Notes under the pieces: generated by a model | Seen by the model: only the letters and a program-made list of their open reading frames with translations | Database searches by the model: none | Told to the model about the DNA's origin: nothing | Shown here: positions 25,998 through 34,995 of the stretch, piece by piece | Position numbering within the stretch: the stretch's first letter is position 1 | Layout: every line of letters starts with the position of its first letter | Position numbers and translations under genes: made by a program | From: DATAFF01 sp963744915 | GTDB taxonomy: Bacteria; Pseudomonadota; Alphaproteobacteria; Rhizobiales; Aestuariivirgaceae | Reading direction: 5' to 3' | DNA: 64,000 nt | Assembly (NCBI GenBank): GCA_963744915.1 | Contig: CAVUUY010000006.1 | Coordinates: forward strand, 186,001-250,000

Positions 25998-27086
25998 ATG
26001 CTCTACCAATTGTTGTCGGGACTCGCTGGAGAAGTCTCGGCACTCAATGTGTTCCGCTACATCACCTTTCGCACCGGCGGTGCGATTGTCACGGCGCTGC
26101 TGTTCGTGATGCTGTTCGGTCCCTCGCTGATATCGCTGCTCAGGCTAAAGCAGGGCAAGGGTCAGCCGATCCGCTCCGACGGCCCGCAGCGCCACATCGT
26201 CGAGAAGCAGGGCACCCCGACCATGGGCGGCCTCATGATCCTGGCCGGGATTCTCGCCGGCACCCTGCTGTGGGCCGACCTGACCAACCTCTATGTCTGG
26301 GCCGTGCTGTCGGTGACGCTGGGCTTCGGCGCCATCGGCTTCTACGACGACTATCTCAAGGTCACCCGCCGCCAGTCCGACGGCTTCTCCGGCCGGGTCC
26401 GGCTGCTGATCGAGTTCGCCATCGCCGCCGCCGCGGCGCTGCTCTTCATGGAGCTCGGCTCGCCGCAGCTGTCGAGCGCGCTTGCCCTGCCGTTCCTCAA
26501 GGACGTGCTGATCCAGCTCGGCTGGCTGTTCGTGCCGCTCACCGCCTTGGTGATCGTCGGCGCCGGCAACGCCGTCAACCTCACCGACGGGCTCGACGGC
26601 CTCGCCATCGTGCCGGTGATCATTGCCGCGGCAAGCTTCGGGGTGATCGTCTATTGCGTCGGCAATGTCGCCTTTGCGGAATATCTGCAGCTGCATTATG
26701 TCCGGGGATCGGGCGAGCTCGCGGTCCTGTGCGGCGCCATCATCGGCGCCGGCCTCGGCTTTCTGTGGTTCAATGCGCCCCCGGCTATGATCTTCATGGG
26801 CGATACCGGCTCGCTGTCGCTGGGCGGGGCGCTCGGCGCCATCGCGGTTGCCGTCAAGCATGAGATCGTGCTCGCCGTGATCGGCGGCCTGTTTGTGCTC
26901 GAGACCGTGTCGGTGATGGTGCAGGTGGTGTCGTTCAAGCTCACCGGCAAGCGCGTTTTCGCCATGGCGCCGCTGCATCATCATTTCGAGCAGAAGGGGT
27001 GGCGGGAGCCCACCATCGTGATCCGATTCTGGATCATCGCCGTTGTCCTGGCGCTGGTCGGCCTGTCGACCCTGAAGCTGAGGTGA
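25998..27086 (+). CDS. mraY: Phospho-N-acetylmuramoyl-pentapeptide transferase MraY
   Basis: Polytopic membrane enzyme of 362 residues that transfers phospho-MurNAc-pentapeptide onto undecaprenyl phosphate to give lipid I. About ten hydrophobic segments are present. Conserved loops include RHIVEKQGTPTMGGLMIL, the aspartate pair in GFYDDYLKV, NAVNLTDGLDGLAIVPVI, MIFMGDTGSLSLGG with the catalytic aspartate, and the HHH motif in MAPLHHHFEQKGW. The full family length is preserved. murD begins 8 bases downstream. Confidence 0.97.
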   Translation: MLYQLLSGLAGEVSALNVFRYITFRTGGAIVTALLFVMLFGPSLISLLRLKQGKGQPIRSDGPQRHIVEKQGTPTMGGLMILAGILAGTLLWADLTNLYVWAVLSVTLGFGAIGFYDDYLKVTRRQSDGFSGRVRLLIEFAIAAAAALLFMELGSPQLSSALALPFLKDVLIQLGWLFVPLTALVIVGAGNAVNLTDGLDGLAIVPVIIAAASFGVIVYCVGNVAFAEYLQLHYVRGSGELAVLCGAIIGAGLGFLWFNAPPAMIFMGDTGSLSLGGALGAIAVAVKHEIVLAVIGGLFVLETVSVMVQVVSFKLTGKRVFAMAPLHHHFEQKGWREPTIVIRFWIIAVVLALVGLSTLKLR

Positions 27087-27094
27087 GGGCCGCC

Positions 27095-28486
27095 ATGTTC
27101 CCCGCCACCCGCTTCAAGGGCAGAAGGATCGCGCTGTTCGGCCTCGCCCGCTCGGGCCTCGCCTGCGCCGCCGCCCTGGTGGCGGGCGGCGCCGAGGTGG
27201 TGGCCTGCGACGATGGCGCCGATGCCCGCGCCGCTGCGGCTGCCGCCGGCATCCCGGTCGGCGATCTCGCCGCCGCCGATTTCGGGGAGTTCTCGGCGCT
27301 GGTGCTGTCGCCGGGCATTCCCCTGACCCATCCCCGCCCGCATTGGAGCGTCGACAAGGCGCGGGCCGCCGGCATCGAGGTGATCGGCGACACCGAGGTC
27401 TTCATCCGCGAGATTGCCGGGACCGGGTCGCGCCTGGTTGCCATAACCGGCACCAATGGCAAGTCGACCACCACCGCGCTCACCGGCCATGTGCTGCGCG
27501 CGGCCGGGCTCGATGCCCATGTCGGCGGCAATATCGGCACGGCGGTGTTCCAGCTGCCGCCGCCCGCGCCCGGCCGGGTCTACGTCCTCGAGCTCTCCTC
27601 CTATCAGATCGACCTCACGCCCGGGCTCAAGCCCGATGCGGCGGTGCTGATGAACCTGACGCCCGACCATCTCGACCGCCATGGCACCATGGCCGGCTAC
27701 GCCGCCGTGAAGGCCCGGATCTTCGCCCGCCAGTCCACCGGCGATGTCGCCATCTGCTCGGTCGACGACAGTTGGTCGGCTGCCATTGCCAAGGCGCTGC
27801 CGGCGGCTTCCACCCATGTCCCCTTCTCGGTGCTCGAGCCGTTGGCCGACGGCATCGGCGCTTGCGACGGGGTGCTCGAAGAGCGGCGTGGCGGCGCGCT
27901 TCTGGCCCGGCTCGACCTCCATGGGCTCAATGCGCTGCGCGGCCGTCACAATTGGCAGAACGCCTGCGCCGCCTATGGCGCCGGGCGGGCCATGGGGGTG
28001 GACGCCGCGGCCATCGCCGCGGGCTTCAGCAGCTTCCCCGGCCTCGCCCATCGCATGGAACAGGTCGGGCAGCAGGGCAAGGTCATCTTCGTCAATGACA
28101 GCAAGGCGACCAATGCCGATGCCGCCGAGAAGGCGCTGCTCTCCTTCGACACGATCTACTGGATCGTCGGCGGATTGATGAAGGCCGGCGGCATCGAGCC
28201 GCTGCGGCCGCTGTTCGGCAAGGTCGTGCGGGCCTATCTGATCGGCCGCGACGCGCCGGCGCTTGCCGCGACGCTCGAGGGCGGCACGCCCTACCGCATG
28301 TGCGGCACGATCGAGCAGGCAACCGAGGCGGCGGCGCGCGATGCCCGCGCCGACAATCGCCGCGATGCCGTGGTGCTGCTGTCGCCGGCCTGCGCCTCCT
28401 TCGACCAATTTCCCAATTTCGAGGTCCGGGGCGATGCCTTCCGCAAGGCGGTGCAGGCGCTGATGCGGGAGGGCGGGCCATGCTGA
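27095..28486 (+). CDS. murD: UDP-MurNAc-L-alanine:D-glutamate ligase MurD
   Basis: Mur ligase of 463 residues that adds D-glutamate to UDP-MurNAc-L-Ala. The N-terminal Rossmann-like domain starts GRRIALFGLARSGLACAAAL. The P-loop is ITGTNGKSTTTALTGHVL at about residue 118-135, followed by HVGGNIGTAVFQLP and VLELSSYQIDL. MNLTPDHLDRHG precedes the C-terminal domain with VNDSKATNADAAEKAL and LLSPACASFDQFPNFEVRGD, the classic MurD end. The start at 27095 was chosen because it matches family N-termini; the frame is open upstream into mraY. Its stop overlaps the ftsW start by 7 bases (ATGCTGA). Confidence 0.96.
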   Translation: MFPATRFKGRRIALFGLARSGLACAAALVAGGAEVVACDDGADARAAAAAAGIPVGDLAAADFGEFSALVLSPGIPLTHPRPHWSVDKARAAGIEVIGDTEVFIREIAGTGSRLVAITGTNGKSTTTALTGHVLRAAGLDAHVGGNIGTAVFQLPPPAPGRVYVLELSSYQIDLTPGLKPDAAVLMNLTPDHLDRHGTMAGYAAVKARIFARQSTGDVAICSVDDSWSAAIAKALPAASTHVPFSVLEPLADGIGACDGVLEERRGGALLARLDLHGLNALRGRHNWQNACAAYGAGRAMGVDAAAIAAGFSSFPGLAHRMEQVGQQGKVIFVNDSKATNADAAEKALLSFDTIYWIVGGLMKAGGIEPLRPLFGKVVRAYLIGRDAPALAATLEGGTPYRMCGTIEQATEAAARDARADNRRDAVVLLSPACASFDQFPNFEVRGDAFRKAVQALMREGGPC

Positions 28487-29623
28487 TCTCCCGTGCCGAC
28501 CGGGGCCTGCTGGCCAATTGGTGGTTCACCGTCGACCGCGTGCTGCTGATGACCGTGCTCATCCTGATGGCGCTCGGCGTCCTGTTCTCGATGGCCGCGA
28601 GCCCGCCGGTGGCGGCGCGGCTCGGCCTCCCCGATTTCCACTTCTTCAACCGCCAGCTCGTCTATGTCGTGCCCGGTCTCGTGGTGCTGTTCGCAGCCTC
28701 GCTGCTCGACCTCAGATCGGCCCGCCGCGTCTCGCTGGTGATCTTCGTCGTCGGGCTCGCCCTGATGGTCGCTGCCATCATGGTCGGTCCCGAGATCAAG
28801 GGTGCGCATCGCTGGATCGGCGTCGGCCCGATCGCGCTGCAGCCGTCGGAATTCGTCAAGCCCGCCTTTGTCGTGATGGCCGCCTGGTTCCTCGCGGAAG
28901 GCGACCGCACGCCGGGCATGCCCGGTCTCGTCATCGCCTGGCTCACCTTCCTCGCCTTTGCCGGCGTGCTGGTCAGGCAGCCCGATTTCGGCCAGACCGG
29001 GCTCGTCAGTCTCGTCTTCCTCACCATGCTGCTGATCAGGGGCATTTCCTGGCCCTCCCTTGCCGGGCTCGGCGGCACCGGCCTGGCGTTGGCCTTCCTG
29101 ACCTACGAGATGGTCCCTTATGTCCGCTCGCGGGTCGCCGGCTTCATCAATCCCGACAAGGGCGACAATTTCCAGGTGAAGACCGCGTTGGAGGCCTTCG
29201 GCAATGGCGGCCTGCTCGGCACCGGCCCCGGCGGCGGCGTCGCCAAGCAGATCCTTCCCGATGCCCACACCGACTTCGTCGCCGGCAGTCATCGGCGAGG
29301 AGTTCGGCTTCCTCGCACTGATGGTGCTGCTCGGCCTCATCGTCTCGGTGGTGATCCGCGTGCTGCAGCGGGCCCAGCGCGAAGCCGACGCCTTCGCGGC
29401 GCTGGCCATGGCCGGGCTTGCCACCATGTTCGGCCTGCAGGCATCGATCAATCTCGCGGTGAACACGGCGCTCGTCCCCGCCAAGGGCATGACGCTGCCG
29501 TTCATCTCCTATGGCGGTTCATCGCTCGTCGCGACAGCCTTCGCCATGGGACTGGTGCTGGCGATGAGCCGGCGCCGTCCCGAGGCGGTGCTGCCGGCGG
29601 GCACGGTTGCAACGACGGCGTGA
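28480..29623 (+). CDS. ftsW: Septal glycosyltransferase FtsW (frameshifted)
   Basis: SEDS-family peptidoglycan polymerase that works with FtsI. The first part, from ATG 28480, runs through VDRVLLMTVLILMALGVLFS, IKGAHRWIGVGPIALQPSEF and FGNGGLLGTGPGGGVAKQIL to PDAHTDFVA. The conserved continuation VIGEEFGFLALMVLLGLI lies in the neighbouring frame, which then runs to TGA at 29621-29623 with TMFGLQASINLAVNTALVPA and GMTLPFISYGGSSLVA, the SEDS signature. An extra base at about 29281-29285 explains the break (expected FVAAVIGEEFG). Joined, the protein has about 380 residues. FtsW is essential, so a sequence error is the likely explanation. Confidence 0.93.
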
Positions 29624-29642
29624 GGTGAGGCAGGAGACGCCC

Positions 29643-30824
29643 ATGGAACAGCTGCCAGCGCGCGGCGATCGTCAGGTGGTGGTGCTAGCGGCCGGCGGCA
29701 CCGGCGGCCACCTCTTTCCCGCCCAGGCCCTGGCCGAGGTGCTGACGAGCCGCGGCTATGTCGTCCACCTCATGACCGACAAGCGCGGCATGGAATATGG
29801 CGGCAGGTTTCCGGCCCGCGAGCTGCACCATATTCCGTCCGCGACGATTTCCCTGTCCAAGCCCTGGCTCCTGCCGCTCAGCGCCTTCAAGCTGACGCGG
29901 GGGTTCAGCCGCGCCAAGCGGATCCTCAGCGCGCTTGCACCGCGGGTCGTGGTGGGATTTGGCGGCTATCCGTCGTTCCCGCCGCTGATCGCCGCCCAGC
30001 GGCTGAAGATCATGACGGTGATCCATGAGCAGAATGCGGTGATCGGGCGCGCCAATCGGGCCGTGGCCCACGGTGCCACCGCCATCGCCACGTCCTTTCC
30101 CAAGGTCGAGCGCCTGACGCCGGCGCTTGCCGCCAAGGCCACCATGACGGGCAACCCGGTGCGGGCGAGCGTGCTGGCGGCCCGCCACCGGCCCTATACG
30201 GCCCCAGGCGCCGGCGAGCCGTTCAATCTCCTGGTGTTCGGCGGCAGCCAGGGAGCACGGTACTTCGCCGAGCTGATGCCGGAGGTGATCGGCCACCTGC
30301 CGCATGCCGTGCGCCGCACCCTGACGGTCGTCCAGCAATGCCGGGAGGAAGACATGAAGTCGGTCCGCGCCGAATATGAGCGGCTCAATGTCAAGGTGCA
30401 GCTCGCACCCTTCTTTGCCGATCTGCCGGAACGCATCGCCGCCGCCCATCTGGTGATGGCCCGCTCCGGGGCATCGACAGTGGCCGAGCTCTCGGCCATC
30501 GGCCGGCCGGCGGTGCTGGTGCCGCTGCCGCACTCGCTGGAGAGCGACCAGCTGAAGAATGCCGAAAGCTTTGTCGCCGTCGGCGGCGGCTGGATCCGCG
30601 AGCAGGGGACGTTCCTACCCGCCGACCTCGCGGCGTTTCTCACCCATCTGCGCTATGCCGCGGAAGATCTCGAGGCCCATGCCGCCTCGGCCCGTCGCCG
30701 GGGACGGCCCGATGCCGCCGAGCGGCTGGCCGACCTCGTCGAGCGTTCGGCGAGCGTCTCAGGAACCACGGCAACCGGCGACGCAACAGAGCCCGCAGCG
30801 ACATTGGAAAGGACCGATCCATGA
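29643..30824 (+). CDS. murG: Lipid II-forming GlcNAc transferase MurG
   Basis: GT28 glycosyltransferase of 393 residues, peripheral on the inner leaflet, transferring GlcNAc from UDP-GlcNAc to lipid I. The N-terminal domain has the first glycine-rich loop VLAAGGTGGHLFPAQALAEV, and VVVGFGGYPSFPPLIAAQRL follows. The second domain has FGGSQGARYFAELMPEVI and the donor-site segment VMARSGASTVAELSAIGRPA then VLVPLPHS. A C-terminal extension of about 25 residues rich in Ala/Thr goes beyond the usual length near 360. It overlaps murC by 4 bases. Confidence 0.96.
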   Translation: MEQLPARGDRQVVVLAAGGTGGHLFPAQALAEVLTSRGYVVHLMTDKRGMEYGGRFPARELHHIPSATISLSKPWLLPLSAFKLTRGFSRAKRILSALAPRVVVGFGGYPSFPPLIAAQRLKIMTVIHEQNAVIGRANRAVAHGATAIATSFPKVERLTPALAAKATMTGNPVRASVLAARHRPYTAPGAGEPFNLLVFGGSQGARYFAELMPEVIGHLPHAVRRTLTVVQQCREEDMKSVRAEYERLNVKVQLAPFFADLPERIAAAHLVMARSGASTVAELSAIGRPAVLVPLPHSLESDQLKNAESFVAVGGGWIREQGTFLPADLAAFLTHLRYAAEDLEAHAASARRRGRPDAAERLADLVERSASVSGTTATGDATEPAATLERTDP

Positions 30825-32260
30825 AGCTTCCGCGCGAGACTGGCCCCATTCACTTCATCGGCATAGGCGGCATCGGCATGAGCGGCATTGCCGAGGTCAT
30901 GAAGACGCTCGGCTACACCGTTCAAGGATCGGATCTCGGCGACAATTACAATGTCGCGCGCCTGCGCAAGCTCGGCATCCCGGTCGAGATCGGCCATCGC
31001 GTCGAGAATCTTGCCGACGCCAGGGTCGTCGTCATCTCCTCGGCGGTGAAAGCCGACAATCCGGAGCTTGCCGCGGCCCGCGACCGCGCCATGCCGATCG
31101 TCCGGCGGGCCGAGATGCTGGCCGAGCTGATGCGGTTCAAATCCTGCGTTGCGGTCGGCGGCACCCATGGCAAGACCACCACCACCTCGCTCGTCGCGGC
31201 GCTGCTCGATGGCGGCAATCTCGATCCGACGGTGATCAATGGTGGCATCATCAATGCTTATGGAACCAATGCCCGCCTCGGCAAGGGCGACTGGATGGTG
31301 GTGGAGTCCGACGAATCCGACGGCACCTTCGTCAAGCTGCCGGCCGACATCGTGATCGTCACCAACATCGATCCGGAGCACCTCGATTATTACGGCACCT
31401 TCGATGCCGCCCGCTCCGCCTATCGCGCCTTCGTCGAGAACATTCCCTTCTACGGCTTTGCCGTGATGTGCGTCGACCATCCCGAGGTCCAGTCGCTCAT
31501 CGGCACGATCAGGGACCGCCGCATCATCACCTACGGCACGAGCCCGCAGGCCGATGCCCGTCTCGTCTCGCACCGCTTCGAGGAGGGCGAGAGCCTGTTC
31601 GGCGTGCTGCTCAGCGACCGGCGGACCGGCGCCGAACGCCTGATCGATGGCCTGCGCCTGCCGATGCCGGGCGGGCACAACGCCCTCAACGCCACGGCCG
31701 CCGTGGCGGTGGCCAAAGAGCTCGGGGTTGCCGACGAGGCGATCCGCGGGGCGCTTGGCGACTTCGCCGGCGTGAAGCGGCGCTTCACCCGCACCGGCGC
31801 CCATGACGGCATCGTCGTCTATGACGATTACGGGCACCATCCGGTCGAGATCGCGGCGGTGCTGGCGGCGGCGCGCGAGGTGACGGCAGGGCGCGTCATC
31901 GCCGTGGCCCAGCCGCACCGCTATACGAGGCTCGCCAGCCTCTTCACCGAGTTCTGCACCTGCTTCAACAATGCCGACGCGGTGATCGTCGCACCGGTCT
32001 ATTCGGCAGGCGAGCCGCCGATCGAGGGCGCGACCCACGAAGCCCTGGCGCTCGGCCTCAAGTCGCGCGGGCACCGCAATGTGCAGAAGATCGACGACCC
32101 GGCCGAGCTCGCGCCATTGATCGCGGAGCTGGCTCGGCCTGGCGATATCGTGATCTGCCTCGGCGCCGGCACCATCACCCAATGGGCCTATGCACTGCCC
32201 ATGCAGCTCGCAACCCTCGACCGGGTGGCCCGGGCGGCGGCCGGAAGGGGGGCGGCGTGA
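30821..32260 (+). CDS. murC: UDP-MurNAc:L-alanine ligase MurC
   Basis: Mur ligase of 479 residues catalysing the first amino-acid addition to UDP-MurNAc. The N-terminal dinucleotide-like loop is HFIGIGGIGMSGIAEVMKTL. The P-loop is VGGTHGKTTTTSLVAALL at about residue 109-126. Other signatures are VVESDESDGTFVKLP, VTNIDPEHLDYYGTFD, DDYGHHPVEIAAVLAAAREV and AQPHRYTRL, all standard for MurC. Cytosolic. It starts inside the murG stop and its own stop overlaps the murB GTG start (GTGA at 32257-32260). Confidence 0.97.
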   Translation: MKLPRETGPIHFIGIGGIGMSGIAEVMKTLGYTVQGSDLGDNYNVARLRKLGIPVEIGHRVENLADARVVVISSAVKADNPELAAARDRAMPIVRRAEMLAELMRFKSCVAVGGTHGKTTTTSLVAALLDGGNLDPTVINGGIINAYGTNARLGKGDWMVVESDESDGTFVKLPADIVIVTNIDPEHLDYYGTFDAARSAYRAFVENIPFYGFAVMCVDHPEVQSLIGTIRDRRIITYGTSPQADARLVSHRFEEGESLFGVLLSDRRTGAERLIDGLRLPMPGGHNALNATAAVAVAKELGVADEAIRGALGDFAGVKRRFTRTGAHDGIVVYDDYGHHPVEIAAVLAAAREVTAGRVIAVAQPHRYTRLASLFTEFCTCFNNADAVIVAPVYSAGEPPIEGATHEALALGLKSRGHRNVQKIDDPAELAPLIAELARPGDIVICLGAGTITQWAYALPMQLATLDRVARAAAGRGAA

Positions 32261-33189
32261 CCACCGCGCTCGATGGCGAGGCGCTGATCGGCCGCCTGCC
32301 CAAGGCGCGCGGCCGGGTCGAGGCCAATCGCAGCCTTGCCGAATTCACCTGGTTTCGCGCCGGCGGGCCGGCCGAGGTGCTGTTCACCCCGGCCGACGAA
32401 GCCGATCTCGCGGAATTTCTGCGCGGGCTCGATCCGGCGATTGCGGTCACGGTGATCGGGGTCGGCTCGAACCTCCTGGTGCGCGACGGCGGCGTTCCCG
32501 GCGTCGTCATCCGGCTCGGGCGGGGATTTGCCGGGCTCGGCCATGACGGCAATGGCCGGGTCACCGCCGGGGCCGCGGTGCCGGATGTGCGGGTGGCGCG
32601 GTTTGCGCTTGATCATGGTGTCGATGGATTAACCTTTCTGAGAGGTATACCCGGCACCATCGGCGGGGCGCTGCGGATGAACGCCGGGGCGCATGGCGGG
32701 GAAGTTAAGGATGTTCTGGTCGAAACCGTTGCCATCGATCGCCGCGGCGGGCGCCACGTGCTGGCGTTGAAGGACATGGGCTATTCCTACCGCCACAGCG
32801 CGGCGCCCGACGAGCTGATCTTCACCCTGGCCGTGCTGCAGGGCCGGCCGGGCGACACGGCCGACATTGCCCGGCGCATGGAGGACATCACCTCGGCGCG
32901 CGAGGCTTCGCAGCCGATCAAGAGCCGCACCGGCGGCTCGACCTTCAAGAACCCGCCCGGCACGCGCGCCTGGGAGCTAATCGACCGCGCGGGTCTGCGC
33001 GGCTTTGCCATCGGCGATGCGCGGGTGTCGCAGATGCATTGCAATTTCCTCATCAACGAGGGCCAGGCCACCGCCAGCCAGATCGAGGAGCTCGGCGAGA
33101 CGGTGCGCCGGCGGGTGCGGGAGCAGTCCGGCATCGAGCTCGAATGGGAGATCAAGCGCATCGGCCGCAAACTCGAACAGGCGGCCTGA
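32257..33189 (+). CDS. murB: UDP-N-acetylenolpyruvoylglucosamine reductase MurB
   Basis: FAD enzyme of 310 residues that reduces UDP-GlcNAc-enolpyruvate to UDP-MurNAc with NADPH. The N-terminal FAD-binding region has LAEFTWFRAGGPAEVLFTPA and VIGVGSNLLVRDGGVPGVVI. Next come FLRGIPGTIGGALRMNAGAH and the active-site KSRTGGSTFKNPPGTRAWEL, with the catalytic serine in GGSTFKNP, and the end HCNFLINEGQATASQIEEL. The absence of the extra C-terminal domain marks a type II enzyme. I chose GTG 32257 because it overlaps the murC stop and fits family N-termini; an upstream in-frame ATG would overlap murC further. Confidence 0.95.
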   Translation: MTTALDGEALIGRLPKARGRVEANRSLAEFTWFRAGGPAEVLFTPADEADLAEFLRGLDPAIAVTVIGVGSNLLVRDGGVPGVVIRLGRGFAGLGHDGNGRVTAGAAVPDVRVARFALDHGVDGLTFLRGIPGTIGGALRMNAGAHGGEVKDVLVETVAIDRRGGRHVLALKDMGYSYRHSAAPDELIFTLAVLQGRPGDTADIARRMEDITSAREASQPIKSRTGGSTFKNPPGTRAWELIDRAGLRGFAIGDARVSQMHCNFLINEGQATASQIEELGETVRRRVREQSGIELEWEIKRIGRKLEQAA

Positions 33190-33192
33190 GCG

Positions 33193-34131
33193 ATGGCGAA
33201 CCGCGTCCCCGAACTCACCAATGTGGTCGTGCTGATGGGCGGCTGGTCGGTCGAGCGGGAGGTTTCGCTCGCCAGCGGCACGGCCTGCACCAAGGCGCTG
33301 GAGGAGGCGGGCTTCCGGGTCGCCCAGATCGACCCCAAGCGCGACGTCGCCGAGGTGCTGGCTGCCCTCAGGCCCGATGTCGTCTTCAATGCCCTGCATG
33401 GCCGCTGGGGCGAGGACGGGACGCTCCAGGGCATCCTCGAAACGCTGGAGATCCCCTACACCCATTCCGGCGTGCTGGCCTCCGCCTTGGCCATGGACAA
33501 GCCGCGCGCCAAGGAGATCTTCCGCGGCGCCGGCGTGCCGACCGTCGAGCACCGGGTGGTCGACCTCGAGACCGCCGCAACGCGCCACGTGATGAACCCG
33601 CCCTATGTCGTCAAGCCTGCCAATGAGGGCTCCTCGGTGGGGGTGCACATCGTCCATGGCGGCGCCAATACGCCGCCGACGGCGCTGCTCGAGCAGAGCG
33701 CGATCTATGGCGGGGCGGTGATGGTCGAGCGCTTCATTCCCGGCCGCGAGCTGACCTGTGCGGTGATGGGCAATGTCGCGCTCGGGGTGATCGAGATCCA
33801 GCCGGCGGTCGGCTTCTACGACTACCGCGCCAAATATGCCCCCGGCGGCTCGACCCATGTGCTGCCCGCGCCGGTGCCGTGCGACATCTACCGCAAGGTC
33901 CAGCAATATTCCCTGGACGCCCATATGGCGCTCGGCTGCCGGGGCGTCAGCCGCGCCGATTTCCGTTACGACGACGGCCCCGGCAAGGAGGCCGAGCTCT
34001 ATATACTCGAGGTCAACACCCAGCCGGGAATGACCGGCACCTCGCTGGTCCCCGAACTCGCCCAGCATGCCGGCCACAGCATGCAGGAACTGGTGAAATG
34101 GCTGATCGACGACGCTTCGCTCGACCGCTGA
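33193..34131 (+). CDS. ddlB: D-alanine-D-alanine ligase
   Basis: ATP-grasp ligase of 312 residues making the D-Ala-D-Ala dipeptide used by MurF. The N-terminal part has VVLMGGWSVEREVSLASGTA, the Ddl serine loop. VFNALHGRWGEDGTLQGILE includes the conserved HGxxGEDG. ATP-grasp motifs follow: PYVVKPANEGSSVGVHIVHG and MVERFIPGRELTCAVMG. The metal site is YILEVNTQPGMTGTSLVPEL (E-x-NTxPGMT). The size and order match DdlB. Its last 34 bases overlap the ftsQ start in a different frame. Confidence 0.97.
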   Translation: MANRVPELTNVVVLMGGWSVEREVSLASGTACTKALEEAGFRVAQIDPKRDVAEVLAALRPDVVFNALHGRWGEDGTLQGILETLEIPYTHSGVLASALAMDKPRAKEIFRGAGVPTVEHRVVDLETAATRHVMNPPYVVKPANEGSSVGVHIVHGGANTPPTALLEQSAIYGGAVMVERFIPGRELTCAVMGNVALGVIEIQPAVGFYDYRAKYAPGGSTHVLPAPVPCDIYRKVQQYSLDAHMALGCRGVSRADFRYDDGPGKEAELYILEVNTQPGMTGTSLVPELAQHAGHSMQELVKWLIDDASLDR

Positions 34132-34967
34132 ACCAGCCCGCCGCGCCGCCGCGGCGCCGAGCCCACGCGCAATGGCCGCATGCCCTGGCGCGCTGCGGCG
34201 CGCTGCTGCTCATCGGTTTCGCTATCGTCTACGGCCTGCTCGTCGGCGGCCATCTCGAAGCCGACAAGGGACCGCTGAGCGAGCTACCGGCGCGCCTGGC
34301 GCATGCCATCGGCTTCTCGGCCGAGCAGGTCAGGATCACCGGACTCGAACGGCACCGGCCGGAGCAGGTGCTGGCGGCGATCGGCGTCAAGCTCGGCGGC
34401 TCGCTCATCGGTTTCGATGCCGGGCGCGCCCGCCGCATGATGCAGAACATCGACTGGATCGAGAGCGCGAGCATCCACCGCATCTACCCGAACGAGCTCG
34501 ACATCGTGGTCCGCGAACGGCGGCCTTTCGCCATCTGGCAGCGCGGCGGCGTGCATTACGTCATCGACCGCTCCGGCGCCGCCATCAGCGCGCTCGAGGC
34601 GGGCGAGGCAACCGATCTCCTGCTGGTCACCGGCGAGGGCGCGCAGCACGCCGCGCTCGATCTCGTTAATCATCTGGAAGCCCACCCCGCCCTATTATCC
34701 AGGGTGAGGGCGGCGGCGCGCGTTGGCGACAGGCGATGGACACTGCATCTGGCGTCGGGTCAGCGGCTGCTCCTGCCGGAGTCCGGCGAGGCGGCGGCGC
34801 TTGACCAATTCGACATGCTGGAGAAGCGGTTCGCCATCCTTGCCCGCTCGGTGAGCGAGATCGACCTGCGCCTGGCGGAGCGGGTCACCCTGGTGCCGGT
34901 GCCGCTCGACCAGCCAGCGCTCGCCGTTCAAGGTGGCGGTGCCACCCATCAGGTCAGCCTGCGCTGA
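34098..34967 (+). CDS. ftsQ: Cell division protein FtsQ
   Basis: Bitopic divisome protein of 289 residues. A basic Pro/Arg-rich cytoplasmic head of about 35 residues is followed by one membrane helix (ALLLIGFAIVYGLLVGGHL). A periplasmic POTRA domain follows with the conserved VRITGLERHRPEQVLAAIGV, IDWIESASIHRIYPNELDIV and VRERRPFAIWQ segments, then the FtsQ/DivIB beta domain ending in PVPLDQPALAVQGG. It recruits and regulates FtsL/FtsB and FtsW/FtsI. ATG 34098 overlaps ddlB by 34 bases; the resulting N-terminus is typical of alphaproteobacterial FtsQ. Confidence 0.93.
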   Translation: MADRRRFARPLNQPAAPPRRRAHAQWPHALARCGALLLIGFAIVYGLLVGGHLEADKGPLSELPARLAHAIGFSAEQVRITGLERHRPEQVLAAIGVKLGGSLIGFDAGRARRMMQNIDWIESASIHRIYPNELDIVVRERRPFAIWQRGGVHYVIDRSGAAISALEAGEATDLLLVTGEGAQHAALDLVNHLEAHPALLSRVRAAARVGDRRWTLHLASGQRLLLPESGEAAALDQFDMLEKRFAILARSVSEIDLRLAERVTLVPVPLDQPALAVQGGGATHQVSLR

Positions 34968-34995
34968 TGTTGCGGAAGGTGAGGCGAAGGCGATC